A program made the position numbers and the translations under genes. Source: Gilliamella sp. ESL0441 (GTDB lineage: Bacteria > Pseudomonadota > Gammaproteobacteria > Enterobacterales > Orbaceae). Taken from it: a stretch of DNA of 64,000 nt. Numbering within the stretch: the stretch's first letter is position 1; every line of letters starts with the position of its first letter. The notes beneath the pieces were generated by a model that saw only the letters and a program-made list of their open reading frames with translations, searched no databases and had not been told where the DNA came from. Positions 8,741-18,565 of this stretch are shown piece by piece. The stretch is taken from NCBI RefSeq assembly GCF_019469185.1, contig NZ_CP048264.1, positions 1,116,001 through 1,180,000 on the forward strand, in the 5' to 3' direction.

Positions 8741-9727
8741 GTGCAGCGTTATAGTCATCGTTTTTTGTTATGGGGACTATTTGTCATTCTTTTGGTCTTA
8801 ATCATTATTTCATCTAATGCTGGACCATTGAAATCTCCATTTTCACAATTATCTTCATTATCATTGGATTTTAATTCATTAAACATCTGGCTAAATATAC
8901 GTTTACCTCGCATCCTTTTAGCCGTGATTGTCGGTATGGCATTGGCAACCTCGGGTGCTGTTATGCAAGGATTATTTCGTAATCCTTTAGCAGATTCTGG
9001 TTTGTTGGGTATAAGTAGTGGGGCTGGATTGATGGTCGGTTTGTCAATTTTGTTCCCGGCAATCTTTCCTCCAATTATGATGTTATATGGGAAAATGGTT
9101 GCTGCTTTTTTAGGCAGTTTATTCATCTGTTTACTCATCTATATCTATAGTCTCAACGCCCAGTGCAATTTGGCAAAAATGGTATTATTAGGTGTGGCAA
9201 TAAATGCAATCCTTGGCGCTGTTATGGGATGTCTTAGTTATATCAGTGACGAAGCTCAATTACGTCAAATATCATTGTGGTCGATGGGGCATTTGGGCAA
9301 GGGATCTTGGGAATTGGTTTTTGTTGCCGCATCTTTAATTATTCCTGCCTTATGCGTAGTTTTTTTGCTTTCTCATCAACTTAATATCTTACAGTTAGGA
9401 GATGAAGATGCCCATTACTTAGGTGTTAATGTCCTTCGCCTAAAACGATATTTATTGGTGCTAAGTGCTATATTGATAGGAACTTCGGTTGCAGTAAGTG
9501 GCAGTATTGCCTTTGTTGGTTTAGTGGTTCCTCATATGATTCGTTTACGTATTGGTGCAAATCACGCTGTGTTATTGCCTGCGTCTGCACTTGCTGGTGC
9601 AAGTTTGCTTTTATTAGCCGATACTCTGGCTCGAACAGTGGTTGCACCCACTGAAATACCCGTAGGACTATTGACAAGTTTAATTGGTGGTCCCTATTTT
9701 CTTTGGCTTATTTTAAGACATAAATAA
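8741..9727 (+). CDS. chuU: Heme ABC transporter permease (FecCD/BtuC family)
   Basis: The 328-residue protein is very hydrophobic, with about nine or ten membrane segments. It contains the FecCD-family landmarks LPRILLAVIVGMALATSGAVMQGLFRNPLADSGLLGISSGA (about 52-92) and GLVVPHMIRLRIGANH near residue 255. It forms the inner-membrane channel of the heme importer with ChuT and HmuV. The start is GTG at 8741, with GGAGAGGA seven bases upstream. It is followed 16 bases later by hmuV. Confidence 0.93.
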   Translation: MQRYSHRFLLWGLFVILLVLIIISSNAGPLKSPFSQLSSLSLDFNSLNIWLNIRLPRILLAVIVGMALATSGAVMQGLFRNPLADSGLLGISSGAGLMVGLSILFPAIFPPIMMLYGKMVAAFLGSLFICLLIYIYSLNAQCNLAKMVLLGVAINAILGAVMGCLSYISDEAQLRQISLWSMGHLGKGSWELVFVAASLIIPALCVVFLLSHQLNILQLGDEDAHYLGVNVLRLKRYLLVLSAILIGTSVAVSGSIAFVGLVVPHMIRLRIGANHAVLLPASALAGASLLLLADTLARTVVAPTEIPVGLLTSLIGGPYFLWLILRHK

Positions 9728-9743
9728 CGGTTAAAAGTAAAAG

Positions 9744-10517
9744 ATGTTAACAGCTAAAAATATAACGTTTTGTTCAAGTAATCGCCGATTGATTGATGAC
9801 GTTTCTTTAGAAATCAAAGCAGGAGAGATAGTCATTATTATTGGTCCAAATGGTGCAGGAAAATCAACCTTATTACGCCTTTTAACCGGTTATCAAATGC
9901 CATCATCTGGCGAAATTTACCTACTCGATAAAGCTGTATCACAATGGCGAGCCAAGCAACTTGCAAAAGTGCGAACGGTAATGTTACAAAATAGCCAATT
10001 GACCTTTCCTTTCAGCGTAAAAGAGGTGGTCGCTATGGGGCGAGCACCTTATGGTAGGTTGCATTGTGATAAAGCTATTAACGAAACCATGAAGCAAACG
10101 GATTGCTTAAAATTGGCAAACCGTGATTACCGTAGCTTGTCTGGCGGTGAACAGCAACGCGTACAATTAGCTCGAGTGCTTGCTCAATTATGGCAACCCG
10201 AACCTTCGGAAAAACTATTGTTTTTAGATGAACCTACTTCTGCATTAGATCTGTATCATCAACAACACACGTTGCGATTATTGAAACAACTTGCTAAAGA
10301 CCAAAGATTAGCTGTTTGCTGTGTATTGCATGATCTTAATCTTGCAGCATTGTATGCGGATAAAATAATTTTACTAAATCAAGGCAAAATAGTTGAACAT
10401 GGTACACCTTCTGAAGTATTGACCGTTGAAAAAATTAATCGTTGGTATGGGGTCGAATTAGGTATTATTCCTCACCCTAATAATGCTTTGACTCCGCAGC
10501 TCTATTTAATGCCTTAA
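9744..10517 (+). CDS. hmuV: Heme ABC transporter ATP-binding protein
   Basis: The 257-residue ATPase has Walker [10 protein letters not shown] (about 33-41), signature [13 protein letters not shown] (about 132-144), Walker [13 protein letters not shown] (about 160-171) and a switch histidine in VLHDLNLAA. Size and sequence fit the HmuV family, which energises heme import through ChuU. It is the last gene of the heme cluster. No clear hairpin terminator lies between it and zntB, about 85 bases downstream, though a separate promoter is likely there. Confidence 0.93.
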   Translation: MLTAKNITFCSSNRRLIDDVSLEIKAGEIVIIIGPNGAGKSTLLRLLTGYQMPSSGEIYLLDKAVSQWRAKQLAKVRTVMLQNSQLTFPFSVKEVVAMGRAPYGRLHCDKAINETMKQTDCLKLANRDYRSLSGGEQQRVQLARVLAQLWQPEPSEKLLFLDEPTSALDLYHQQHTLRLLKQLAKDQRLAVCCVLHDLNLAALYADKIILLNQGKIVEHGTPSEVLTVEKINRWYGVELGIIPHPNNALTPQLYLMP

Positions 10518-10601
10518 TTTTGATAAATTAAGTTAATCAATCGCTCCATTTTTAAGCAATTTCAGTATATAATTAAGAAAACTTAACAAATGGGGCTTAT
10601 A

Positions 10602-11603
10602 ATGACGAATGAAAATAGTGAAAATTCCGTTCCTGTTTCAGATCTTATATCAGCAAAACCTGTTTTTAGTTGTCAATTTGATGGTAAAGGTAAAGCCAAT
10701 CCTTTAAGTAATGATTGCCAAGCAACGGTGCAAAAGCCTTGTTGGATCCATCTGGATTTTGCTAAATCCGAAACAATAAAGTGGATTAATCAGACAAAAT
10801 TGATTCCAGATTTAGTTAAAAATGAGTTAATTAAACCCAACCAAATATCAAAAGAAATCCGTTTTGATACAGGTATTTTAGTCGTATTAAAAGGTGTAAA
10901 TTATACGCCAAATGAATTACCCGATCCGATTGTTACTTTCCGTTTTTACATTACCGATAATTTAATTGTTTCGACCCGACATCAACAAATCGATGCGATT
11001 TTCCAATTAAAAGATAATTTAGAAAAAGGGATAGGGCCGGTTGATGTTGCTGATTGGTTAATCCAAGTATCCGAACTTATAAGTGATCAAGTCAATTTAT
11101 CCTTTGATAGTGTACATAACAAGATTGTTAAACTTGAAGATTTAGTATTAAATCAACGGATTCTTTCACATAAAGAAATTGGTCGAGTACGTAGACAGTT
11201 GATTATACTTCGTCGATTATTATCACCGCAGCGGGATATTTTTGTAAAAATCTCAACCGAAAGGATTTCTTGGATTGATGATAACGATCGCCAACGTCTA
11301 CATGATATATCAAATCAACAAAGCCATTATGTGTCTGATATTGACAGTTGTTTATTACGTTTAGCATCGATTATGGAACAGATTAATAGCTTCTTAGCCG
11401 AATCGACCAATAAACGAATCTATTTAATGTCACTGTTTACCATTATATTCACACCAATCACTTTTATAACGAGCTTACTGGGTGTCAATCTTGCTGGTAT
11501 ACCGTTTAGTGAGCATCCGTGGTCTTTTGTTGGATTGATTTTAATTCTTATTGTTATTTCCATCGTTTCTGCCATTTGGCTTAAGTACAAAAAATGGTGG
11601 TAG
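10602..11603 (+). CDS. zntB: Zinc transporter ZntB (CorA superfamily)
   Basis: The protein has a large N-terminal cytoplasmic domain, a long stalk helix, and two C-terminal membrane segments joined by the family signature GVN (in TSLLGVNLAGIPF, near residue 300). The wording GVNLAGIP fits ZntB, whose E. coli form has GVNVGGIP, better than CorA. It ends in a basic cytoplasmic tail (WLKYKKWW). ZntB is a proton-driven zinc transporter. I prefer the ATG at 10602 because TGGGGC lies upstream; an in-frame ATG at 10590 is the alternative. It stands alone between hmuV and a decayed region. Confidence 0.88.
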   Translation: MTNENSENSVPVSDLISAKPVFSCQFDGKGKANPLSNDCQATVQKPCWIHLDFAKSETIKWINQTKLIPDLVKNELIKPNQISKEIRFDTGILVVLKGVNYTPNELPDPIVTFRFYITDNLIVSTRHQQIDAIFQLKDNLEKGIGPVDVADWLIQVSELISDQVNLSFDSVHNKIVKLEDLVLNQRILSHKEIGRVRRQLIILRRLLSPQRDIFVKISTERISWIDDNDRQRLHDISNQQSHYVSDIDSCLLRLASIMEQINSFLAESTNKRIYLMSLFTIIFTPITFITSLLGVNLAGIPFSEHPWSFVGLILILIVISIVSAIWLKYKKWW

Positions 11604-11810
11604 AAGTAATGGATTATTTTTTAACATGAATGAATAAAAACAATCTTATTTAACATTACTGATAATCAAATTAGTAACGTCATTGTGGATGTTTTTAATC
11701 AAACTTAATTGCAAACTTATAGGCAAAAAACATTATTTATGCATTCATCTGTATTTTTTTACAACCGAGTTTAGTAAGTGAACTAACTTGGCTATTTCTA
11801 GTTTGATGGG

Positions 11811-12215
11811 ATGATTAATCAGGATTGGTTTAACCCTGTAATAGTCTCAGATAATAACCATTTTGCTTATTTGTTTGTAAATAATGAACACTATCATCAA
11901 TAGATTATTACGCTTGAATGTGCTAAAGACTTATGTAACAATTTTCAACTTCATTTAGCATTTGTGACACTGTCATCAGGATTAATAATTATAAAGGATA
12001 ATATGATATTTTATAGTGCGTTAACTTATTTGGCATATCACTATCGTATTGAATTTGAACGGGCAAAAGTTATACCAAAAAGCCAAAAACAACTGGTTGC
12101 AATTTGCTTTTCAAAACTAATTTCAAATTGTCTGTATCGTCAAAATTTGGCTTACTTGAATGGTTATAATAAGTTTTCCATGAAGATAGATTATAGACTG
12201 AATAAATCCTGTTAA
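11811..12215 (+). pseudogene. Remnant of an unrecognised gene with internal stop
   Basis: One frame reads 30 codons from an ATG at 11811 to a TAG at 11901, then continues without stops for about 103 codons to 12215. Both halves look protein-like and share a frame, so a single nonsense change is the simplest reading. Just upstream the same frame has two more stops. I do not recognise the protein. The second part could also be made alone from GTG 11964 or ATG 12003. The rest of 11604-11810 holds nothing I can name. Confidence 0.4.
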
Positions 12216-12254
12216 GCTTATAAAGCTTGAATTTTATGATTAAGAATAATAATT

Positions 12255-14147
12255 ATGCAATCTAATCAATCCTATCGTCTGTTTATTGCAGAAAAGCCTA
12301 GTCTAGCTAGGGCAATTGCCGATGTTTTGCCTAAACCGCATCAAAAAGGAACGGGTTTTATCAAAGCCGCTAATGGCGATATTGTGAGTTGGTGTATTGG
12401 ACATCTTTTAGAACAAGCGACTCCTGAGGTATATGATGAGCGCTTTAAAAAATGGGTGATTGATGATCTGCCCATTGTTCCAGAAAAATGGGTCTTGATG
12501 CCAAAAGGCAGTACAAAAAGCCAATTTGATATTTTGGTTGAGTTGATTAAATCTGCCGATCAGATTGTACATGCAGGTGATCCAGACAGGGAAGGGCAAT
12601 TATTAGTTGATGAAGTTTTAAATTATTGTCAATTACCACCAGATAAACGCAAAGCAATTAAGCGTTGCTTGATTAGTGATTTAAATGCCAGCGCAGTTGA
12701 AAAATCACTTGAACAATTACGTTGCAATCAAGATTTTATTCCGCTCTCTACGTCAGCGCTAGCAAGAGCCCGTGCTGATTGGTTGTATGGTATTAATATG
12801 AGCCGTCTTTGTACATTGGTGGGGCAACGAGGTGGGTATCGAGGGGTATTATCCATTGGGCGTGTACAAACGCCTATTCTTGGTTTAGTAGTAAGGCGTG
12901 ATTTAGATATCGAAAAGTTTGTGCCAAAGCCGTTTTATGAAGTTTTTGCTATTCTTCAAACTCAGCATAATGAAACATTTAAGGCTAAGTGGCAACCTAG
13001 CGAAGCCTGTGCACCCTATCAAGATGAAGAAGGGCGAGTTTTAGTTAAAGCATTAGCCGAAAATGTTTGTAGAAGAATTAAAGATCAGACAGGTATTGTT
13101 GAAAAAGTCAGTAACAAAAAGAAAGAGGTTGCACCGCCAATGCCATTTAATTTATCCGCTCTGCAAATTGAGATGGCTAAAAAAAATGGGTTAAGTGCAC
13201 AAGATGTACTGGATATTTGCCAGTCATTATATGAAAAGCATAAACTAATCACTTACCCGAGATCTGATTGTCGTTTTTTACCTGAAGAACATCTTACCCA
13301 AATAACCAGTGTAAAATCAGCCATTGAAAATAATTGCTCTGATTTGAAGTCTGCTATTGAAAATGCTGATTTTAGTTTGCGTACCAAAGCTTGGAACGAT
13401 AAGAAAGTTGAAGCGCATCATGCCATAATTCCAACACAGCGCAAGGCAAGAATGGAAAATTTAAATGATAATGAAAAATTAGTTTATCAAGTGATTGCAA
13501 CCCAATATTTAGCACAATTTTATCCCGTATATAAATACGCTGAACTCCAAATTGATGTCGATATCCAAGGCGGAAAATTTATTGCTAGAGCTACGCAAAT
13601 GCTTGATGCAGGCTGGAAAGTGTTGTTTGGAACGAAAACTTTACAAACTGATCAAGCCGAAGCGGATTTAGAGAATAATGGATTGTTAACTAAATTAGTG
13701 AAAAAAGGGGAGGCAGTACAATGTATTGATGCTGAACTAATCAGCAAAGAAACTCAACCGCCTAAACCCTTTAATGATGCAACCTTACTTTCTGCAATGA
13801 CGGGCATTGCAAGATTTGTTAAAGATCCGGAGATCAAAAAAATATTACGTGAAACTGATGGTTTAGGCACAGAAGCAACTCGAGCAGGTATAATAGAACT
13901 GTTATTTAAACGTCAATTTTTAACACGACAAGGCAAATCGATTCGTGCCACCCCTGTTGGACGTAAATTAATTTTATCTTTACCGGATATTATGTCTATT
14001 CCAGACATGACCGCGCATTGGGAACGGCAATTGGATGAGATTAGTAAAAAGGCATTTTCTTATCAACAATTTATGGGGCAGTTAAATCATTCCTTACTTG
14101 ATCTTGTTGAAAAGCTTAAAAATACACGATTGAATATTCGTTCTTAA
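12255..14147 (+). CDS. topB: DNA topoisomerase III
   Basis: The 630-residue type IA topoisomerase has the N-terminal TOPRIM domain (FIAEKPSLARAIADVLP at 9-25; HAGDPDREGQLLVDEV at about 100-115), the active-site tyrosine in ITYPRSDCRFLP (near 328), and a C-terminal GTEATRAGIIE motif. Length is slightly below the 653 residues of E. coli TopB, the difference lying at the C terminus, which has no zinc fingers. It decatenates DNA during replication and recombination. It stands alone, and a hairpin follows its stop codon. Confidence 0.96.
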   Translation: MQSNQSYRLFIAEKPSLARAIADVLPKPHQKGTGFIKAANGDIVSWCIGHLLEQATPEVYDERFKKWVIDDLPIVPEKWVLMPKGSTKSQFDILVELIKSADQIVHAGDPDREGQLLVDEVLNYCQLPPDKRKAIKRCLISDLNASAVEKSLEQLRCNQDFIPLSTSALARARADWLYGINMSRLCTLVGQRGGYRGVLSIGRVQTPILGLVVRRDLDIEKFVPKPFYEVFAILQTQHNETFKAKWQPSEACAPYQDEEGRVLVKALAENVCRRIKDQTGIVEKVSNKKKEVAPPMPFNLSALQIEMAKKNGLSAQDVLDICQSLYEKHKLITYPRSDCRFLPEEHLTQITSVKSAIENNCSDLKSAIENADFSLRTKAWNDKKVEAHHAIIPTQRKARMENLNDNEKLVYQVIATQYLAQFYPVYKYAELQIDVDIQGGKFIARATQMLDAGWKVLFGTKTLQTDQAEADLENNGLLTKLVKKGEAVQCIDAELISKETQPPKPFNDATLLSAMTGIARFVKDPEIKKILRETDGLGTEATRAGIIELLFKRQFLTRQGKSIRATPVGRKLILSLPDIMSIPDMTAHWERQLDEISKKAFSYQQFMGQLNHSLLDLVEKLKNTRLNIRS

Positions 14148-14158
14148 TACCCATATAA

Positions 14159-14195
14159 AAGGATGACTTAGTCATTGTCTTACCTTGTCATCCTT
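14159..14195. terminator. Hairpin after topB
   Basis: AAGGATGAC (14159-14167) pairs with GTCATCCTT (14187-14195), just past the topB stop and before the convergent membrane-protein gene. It may serve both strands. The trailing sequence is A/T-rich but has no long T run. Confidence 0.55.
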
Positions 14196-14236
14196 ATAAT
14201 ACTTATTAATAATGAAAAAAGTTACTTTTAAGACTA

Positions 14237-14944
14237 TTAATCTTGTTGTTTTGTGTCTTGTTCATTCATTGCGTCATCACTTGTGACTTCATCAGAAATC
14301 AAAGGTGTAACTTGGTTACATTCTTCAATTATCATCGATAATTGAACGTTTGCTCGCTTTAGAAAATCACGATCTTTCAAAATTAACCAATATGTTTTAA
14401 GTCTTTTCAACGGGCTAATACTAAATAATCCCGCTATCACAGTGACTATAAGTATTGTGATTATTGCAATGACAATGTTTACTAAATCTGTCGATCTAAA
14501 TAACATTTTTAGATTTGAGATAATAATCAACACTCCCAATAGCAATGCTATACCCCCGAAAAGTACTTCTTTTATCAAAAAAAGGTTAATTGGGATGATT
14601 TTATTTTGTTTTATTTTAAAGTACTGTGTAAGTAAATTTAATTGTGGTAAAGCAATAATATTATGCATATCTGCATTGATTAACGATATCGCAATTCTTT
14701 CTTTATTGATGTTACCTGATTGATAAAAACAAACCTTTTCCCAAAGTAACTTCTTCTTAAGATTATTGATATAATCTTTTTGATATTTTGGCTGTGGTGT
14801 TTTTTCTAGAATATCGGCGTATTTAATAATATTGTCAAAATATTGTTTTTTTGTCCTTTTTCTGTAAACAAACCCGATAAATGAAAGTACAAAAATTATA
14901 ATCAAATTTAATGCGTTATCATTCAATAATGTTGTTATGTCCAT
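14237..14944 (-). CDS. Membrane protein of unknown function
   Basis: I do not recognise this 235-residue protein. It has one N-terminal membrane segment (about 12-27) with a basic cytoplasmic edge (YRKRTKKQ), a soluble basic region (about 30-120), a pair of membrane segments (about 127-147 and 155-180), and an acidic, Gln-rich tail (about 218-235). The layout suggests an inner-membrane protein with both soluble parts on one side. It converges on topB and is divergent from the mgtA leader, but nothing else links it to Mg2+. Confidence 0.6.
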   Translation of the reverse strand: MDITTLLNDNALNLIIIFVLSFIGFVYRKRTKKQYFDNIIKYADILEKTPQPKYQKDYINNLKKKLLWEKVCFYQSGNINKERIAISLINADMHNIIALPQLNLLTQYFKIKQNKIIPINLFLIKEVLFGGIALLLGVLIIISNLKMLFRSTDLVNIVIAIITILIVTVIAGLFSISPLKRLKTYWLILKDRDFLKRANVQLSMIIEECNQVTPLISDEVTSDDAMNEQDTKQQD

Positions 14945-15087
14945 TTTTTATATTCCTAATTTTCCAATGAGATGATAATTGTAACTGATATTCGATAAAA
15001 CATGTATTAATTCTAGACAAAATAGAACTTTGTTGGGGCTTTAAGTGCTTTTTTTAAGCATTTACAGGGGATATTTAGGATATTGGG

Positions 15088-15117
15088 TTGACATGTTTTG
15101 TTTAAAGGCGTATAAAT
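15088..15117 (+). promoter_or_regulatory. Near-consensus sigma-70 promoter for the mgtA leader
   Basis: TTGACA (15088-15093), a 17-base spacer and TATAAAT (15111-15117) form an almost ideal promoter. Transcription would start near 15124, leaving a leader of roughly 525 bases before mgtA. Such a strong promoter in front of so long a leader suggests that control is exerted in the RNA. Confidence 0.75.
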
Positions 15118-15223
15118 TGCCCGCCTTTGAGCTTTTCTTACTTTTTTAACTATTAGGTGGTTAAAAATGAGGGCTGAGAAAAGTTGAAATACAAAGTGTT
15201 GAGTTCAATTTTACAGGAGAACT

Positions 15224-15307
15224 ATGGACGCTCAATCGGGTCACCCCATATATGGGGAGATAAATTCAAAAACAAATCATTATCGGTTAATGAACCTGTC
15301 TAAATAA
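15224..15307 (+). CDS. Candidate leader peptide upstream of mgtA
   Basis: An ATG at 15224, with AGGAG four bases upstream, opens a 27-codon frame that starts MDAQSGHPIYG and ends NLSK. It contains the perfect palindrome CCCCATATATGGGG (15244-15257). It lies inside the predicted mgtA leader, as mgtL does in Enterobacteriaceae, but it does not resemble the proline-rich MgtL peptide. A second possible frame (15348-15473, 41 codons) follows. Translation is plausible from the ribosome site alone; function is inference. Confidence 0.4.
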   Translation: MDAQSGHPIYGEINSKTNHYRLMNLSK

Positions 15308-15317
15308 TCATTTTTTC

Positions 15318-15648
15318 AGTTCACGGGCCGAAATTGATCGAACGGTAATGGTGAACGATATGCAATTTTTTTCACGCTATCACACAAATTCAAAACATCA
15401 TTGCGCACACATTTTAATGTTGTGTTCATTACATATTTCAGAAAAGCATTTAGAACCACCGAGTTGTATCTAATTCTTAATTACTCTTTTTGCTAATTTA
15501 ATTTTTTTAAGCTCAGCAATTGTTTTTTGAGCAAGCTCTGCTTTGCATTAAATCCTTAGCAAATTTACTCATTTAAGTTCTTGTTGTTATTAATTAACAA
15601 TGAGTAGGCATATTTTTGTCTAAAATATTATGAATATAGGTACATAAA
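15318..15648 (+). promoter_or_regulatory. Structured 5' leader of mgtA
   Basis: The leader carries a hairpin in which GTTCAC (near 15319) pairs with GTGAAC (near 15350) and inner CCG pairs with CGG. Nearer the gene (about 15510-15540) there are GCTCA/TGAGC and GAGC/GCTC pairings followed by mixed T-rich sequence. No match to the M-box or the enterobacterial Mg sensor could be recognised by eye. A Mg2+-responsive attenuator is inferred from the downstream gene. Confidence 0.4.
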
Positions 15649-18357
15649 ATGACCAAAAACACAACCAATGTTAACACAGAAGATCGTTTAGAAATAAAAG
15701 CGATTACTGAAGCTCAAAACAGCTTAGATAGTATTTTATCTAAATTTCAATCTAGCTTATCAGGCTTAACCCAAGAAAACGCCAAATCCAGATTAGAACA
15801 ATATGGCAAAAACGAAGTAGCTAGAGAAAAAGTTCCATCAGTTTTAATACAATTACTGATGGCTTTTAATAACCCCTTCATTTTTGTTTTATTAATACTT
15901 GCTATTGTCAGCTTCTTTACTGATTTTTGGTTACCTTTACAAAAGGGAGAAGAGACAGATCTTACCAGTATTATCATTATTCTAACGATGGTTTCGTTGA
16001 GTGGTTTGCTTCGTTTCTGGCAAGAGTTTCGTTCAAACAAAGCTGCTGAAGCACTTAAATCCATGATTCGGACAACTGCAACTGTATTAAGACGTCCACA
16101 CAAAGATGTGAATCCTGAACACATTGAAATTCCGTTAAGCGAAATTGTCCCAGGTGATATCGTTTATTTATCTGCCGGCGATATGATTCCAGCAGATATT
16201 CGATTGATTGAGTCTCGAGATCTTTTTGTTAGCCAAGCCGTACTGACAGGCGAATCCATACCTGTTGAAAAATATGATACTTTAGGTGCGGTATCCCAAA
16301 AAACAACGGAAGAAGTTAATGTCTCGAACATAAATAAAGACAATATCTTAGACGTGAATAATGTCTGTTTTATGGGGACAAATGTTGTCAGTGGAACGGC
16401 TAAAGCAATTGTCGTTGCAACCGGAGCCGATACACATTTTGGTTCGTTGGCAAAATCGATCGTAGGTTCACGTGCAGAAACATCGTTTGATCGCGGCGTT
16501 AATAGTGTCAGTTGGTTACTGATTCGCTTTATGCTTATTATGGTGCCAATCGTTTTTGTTATTAATGGTATTTCGAAAGGGGATTGGGGTGATGCAGCCT
16601 TGTTTGCCTTAGCCGTTGCAGTAGGCTTAACACCTGAAATGCTACCTATGATTGTCAGCGCAAATCTTGCAAAAGGTGCGGTTGCGATGGCTAAACGTAA
16701 AGTGGTGGTTAAACGATTAAATGCCATTCAAAATTTTGGTGCTATGGACATTTTGTGTACTGATAAAACAGGCACATTGACCCAAGATAAAATCATATTA
16801 GAGCACCATCTTGATATTAACGGGCAAGTGGATCCCGCTGTGTTGGAATATGCATGGTTAAATAGTTATTATCAAAGCGGTATGAAGAATCTTATGGATA
16901 AAGCGATTATTCGTTTTACAGAAGAAAAAACCAGTGTCAAAAAAGTTGGAATTGGACTCTATAAAAAAATTGATGAACTGCCATTTGATTTTGTGCGTCG
17001 TCGTTTATCTGTTGTTGTTCAAAATGGAGATGATAACCATTTAATGATTTGTAAAGGGGCAGTTGAAGAAATGCTGTCGATTTCAAGTTATATTTATGAA
17101 AATGGTGAGTATTTGCCACTAGATGAGCAACGAAAACAGGCATTAATTGAACTTGCACATAATTATAATAAAGATGGTTTCAGAGTTTTAGCCGTTGGTT
17201 TAAAAAATATTCCTGCATCACAAACTAAAACACAATATAGTGTTCAAGATGAACAAGCGCTTGCAATACGCGGATTTTTAACCTTTTTAGATCCCCCTAA
17301 AGAGAGTGCTTATGAAGCTATTTCTGCGTTGAATGAGCATGGTGTCGGGGTAAAAGTACTCACTGGTGATAATGAAATTATCACGATTAAAGTCTGTCGA
17401 GAAGTCGGCTTGGAACCCGGTATTCCACTTCTGGGTACTGAAATTGAAAAAATGGATGATGATGAACTCAAAGAACAAATTGAGCAACGTACTATTTTTG
17501 CTAAATTAACACCTTTACAAAAATCACGAATCATCCGTTTATTACAAGAAAATGGTCATACAGTAGGCTTTTTAGGCGATGGTATTAATGATGCGCCAGC
17601 ATTACGTGATGCTGATGTTGGGATTTCGGTTGATACAGCAACTGATATTGCAAAAGAATCCGCTGATATTATTTTACTTGAAAAGAGTTTAATGGTTTTA
17701 GAAGAGGGTGTAGTTTGTGGTCGAGAGACTTTTGGAAACATTATGAAATATCTCAATATGACTGCAAGCTCAAACTTTGGAAATATTTTTTCTGTCTTAG
17801 TTGCTAGTGCATTTTTACCCTTTTTGCCAATGCTTGCTATTCATCTGTTAATACAAAACCTATTATATGATATTTCCCAATTATCATTGCCATGGGATAA
17901 AATGGATGATGAGTTTTTACAAAAGCCACGCAAATGGGATGCGCAAAATATCAAAAGATTTATGATTTGGATTGGACCAACTTCATCTATTTTTGATATC
18001 ACAACTTATGCATTAATGTGGTTTGTTTTCAGTGCAAATAGTATTGAAGCACAATCATTATTCCACTCTGGTTGGTTTATTGAAGGGTTACTTTCACAAA
18101 CATTAGTGGTGCATATGCTAAGGACACAAAAAATTCCATTTATACAAAGTACAGCCGCTTTCCCGGTTATTGTGATGACCATACTTATTATGGCTATAGG
18201 AATTTATATTCCATTCTCACCAATAGGAAATTTAATTGGACTACAGCCTTTACCTTGGTCTTATTTCCCATGGTTAATTGCAACACTATTGTCTTACTGT
18301 TTTGTTGCTCAGTTCATGAAGCGAATCTATGTGAAACGCTTTGGTCAATGGTTCTAA
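15649..18357 (+). CDS. mgtA: Magnesium-transporting P-type ATPase
   Basis: The 902-residue P-type ATPase has the phosphorylation motif DKTGTLT near residue 373, the TGES loop (VLTGESIPVEK, about 200), MVxGDGxND-type hinge FLGDGINDAPALRDADVGIS (near 640), and ten membrane segments. The sequence NLLYDISQLSLPWDKMDDEFLQKPRKWD is characteristic of the MgtA/MgtB subfamily, and length matches E. coli MgtA (898). It imports Mg2+ at the inner membrane. The long leader with a strong promoter implies control after transcription starts, as in enteric mgtA. Confidence 0.96.
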   Translation: MTKNTTNVNTEDRLEIKAITEAQNSLDSILSKFQSSLSGLTQENAKSRLEQYGKNEVAREKVPSVLIQLLMAFNNPFIFVLLILAIVSFFTDFWLPLQKGEETDLTSIIIILTMVSLSGLLRFWQEFRSNKAAEALKSMIRTTATVLRRPHKDVNPEHIEIPLSEIVPGDIVYLSAGDMIPADIRLIESRDLFVSQAVLTGESIPVEKYDTLGAVSQKTTEEVNVSNINKDNILDVNNVCFMGTNVVSGTAKAIVVATGADTHFGSLAKSIVGSRAETSFDRGVNSVSWLLIRFMLIMVPIVFVINGISKGDWGDAALFALAVAVGLTPEMLPMIVSANLAKGAVAMAKRKVVVKRLNAIQNFGAMDILCTDKTGTLTQDKIILEHHLDINGQVDPAVLEYAWLNSYYQSGMKNLMDKAIIRFTEEKTSVKKVGIGLYKKIDELPFDFVRRRLSVVVQNGDDNHLMICKGAVEEMLSISSYIYENGEYLPLDEQRKQALIELAHNYNKDGFRVLAVGLKNIPASQTKTQYSVQDEQALAIRGFLTFLDPPKESAYEAISALNEHGVGVKVLTGDNEIITIKVCREVGLEPGIPLLGTEIEKMDDDELKEQIEQRTIFAKLTPLQKSRIIRLLQENGHTVGFLGDGINDAPALRDADVGISVDTATDIAKESADIILLEKSLMVLEEGVVCGRETFGNIMKYLNMTASSNFGNIFSVLVASAFLPFLPMLAIHLLIQNLLYDISQLSLPWDKMDDEFLQKPRKWDAQNIKRFMIWIGPTSSIFDITTYALMWFVFSANSIEAQSLFHSGWFIEGLLSQTLVVHMLRTQKIPFIQSTAAFPVIVMTILIMAIGIYIPFSPIGNLIGLQPLPWSYFPWLIATLLSYCFVAQFMKRIYVKRFGQWF

Positions 18358-18375
18358 CTTCCATTATTAAAAGTA

Positions 18376-18395
18376 AAACGACAGGGATGTCGTTT
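18376..18395 (+). terminator. Hairpin after mgtA
   Basis: AAACGACA and TGTCGTTT pair across GGGA, 19 bases after the mgtA stop. The T run after it is short, so termination may be partial. Confidence 0.5.
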
Positions 18396-18413
18396 ATAAA
18401 ATCGTCAAAATAA

Positions 18414-18442
18414 TTGGTAATGTCTAAAATTTATGCTAAAGT
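18414..18442 (+). promoter_or_regulatory. Possible promoter for the 18.5-kb small gene
   Basis: TTGGTA (18414-18419) and TAAAGT (18437-18442) are 17 bases apart. They would drive a transcript containing a 25-codon frame and ending at the strong terminator at 18697-18723. Confidence 0.4.
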
Positions 18443-18565
18443 AACCGCCAGCTAAAAATTATTGGAATTTAATAAAGAGTTCTCGCGTTAGAGAAAGCTA
18501 ATAACTTTTTTTGAAAACCAAAATCTGGTGGTGTAATAATAACAACAAAAAGAGGAAATCTAATA

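Noticed and set aside
15150..15310. Possible TPP or M-box riboswitch (GGCTGAGA near 15172, TTAGGTG near 15154)
   Set aside because: Only isolated short matches are present; the other conserved blocks of either riboswitch are missing.
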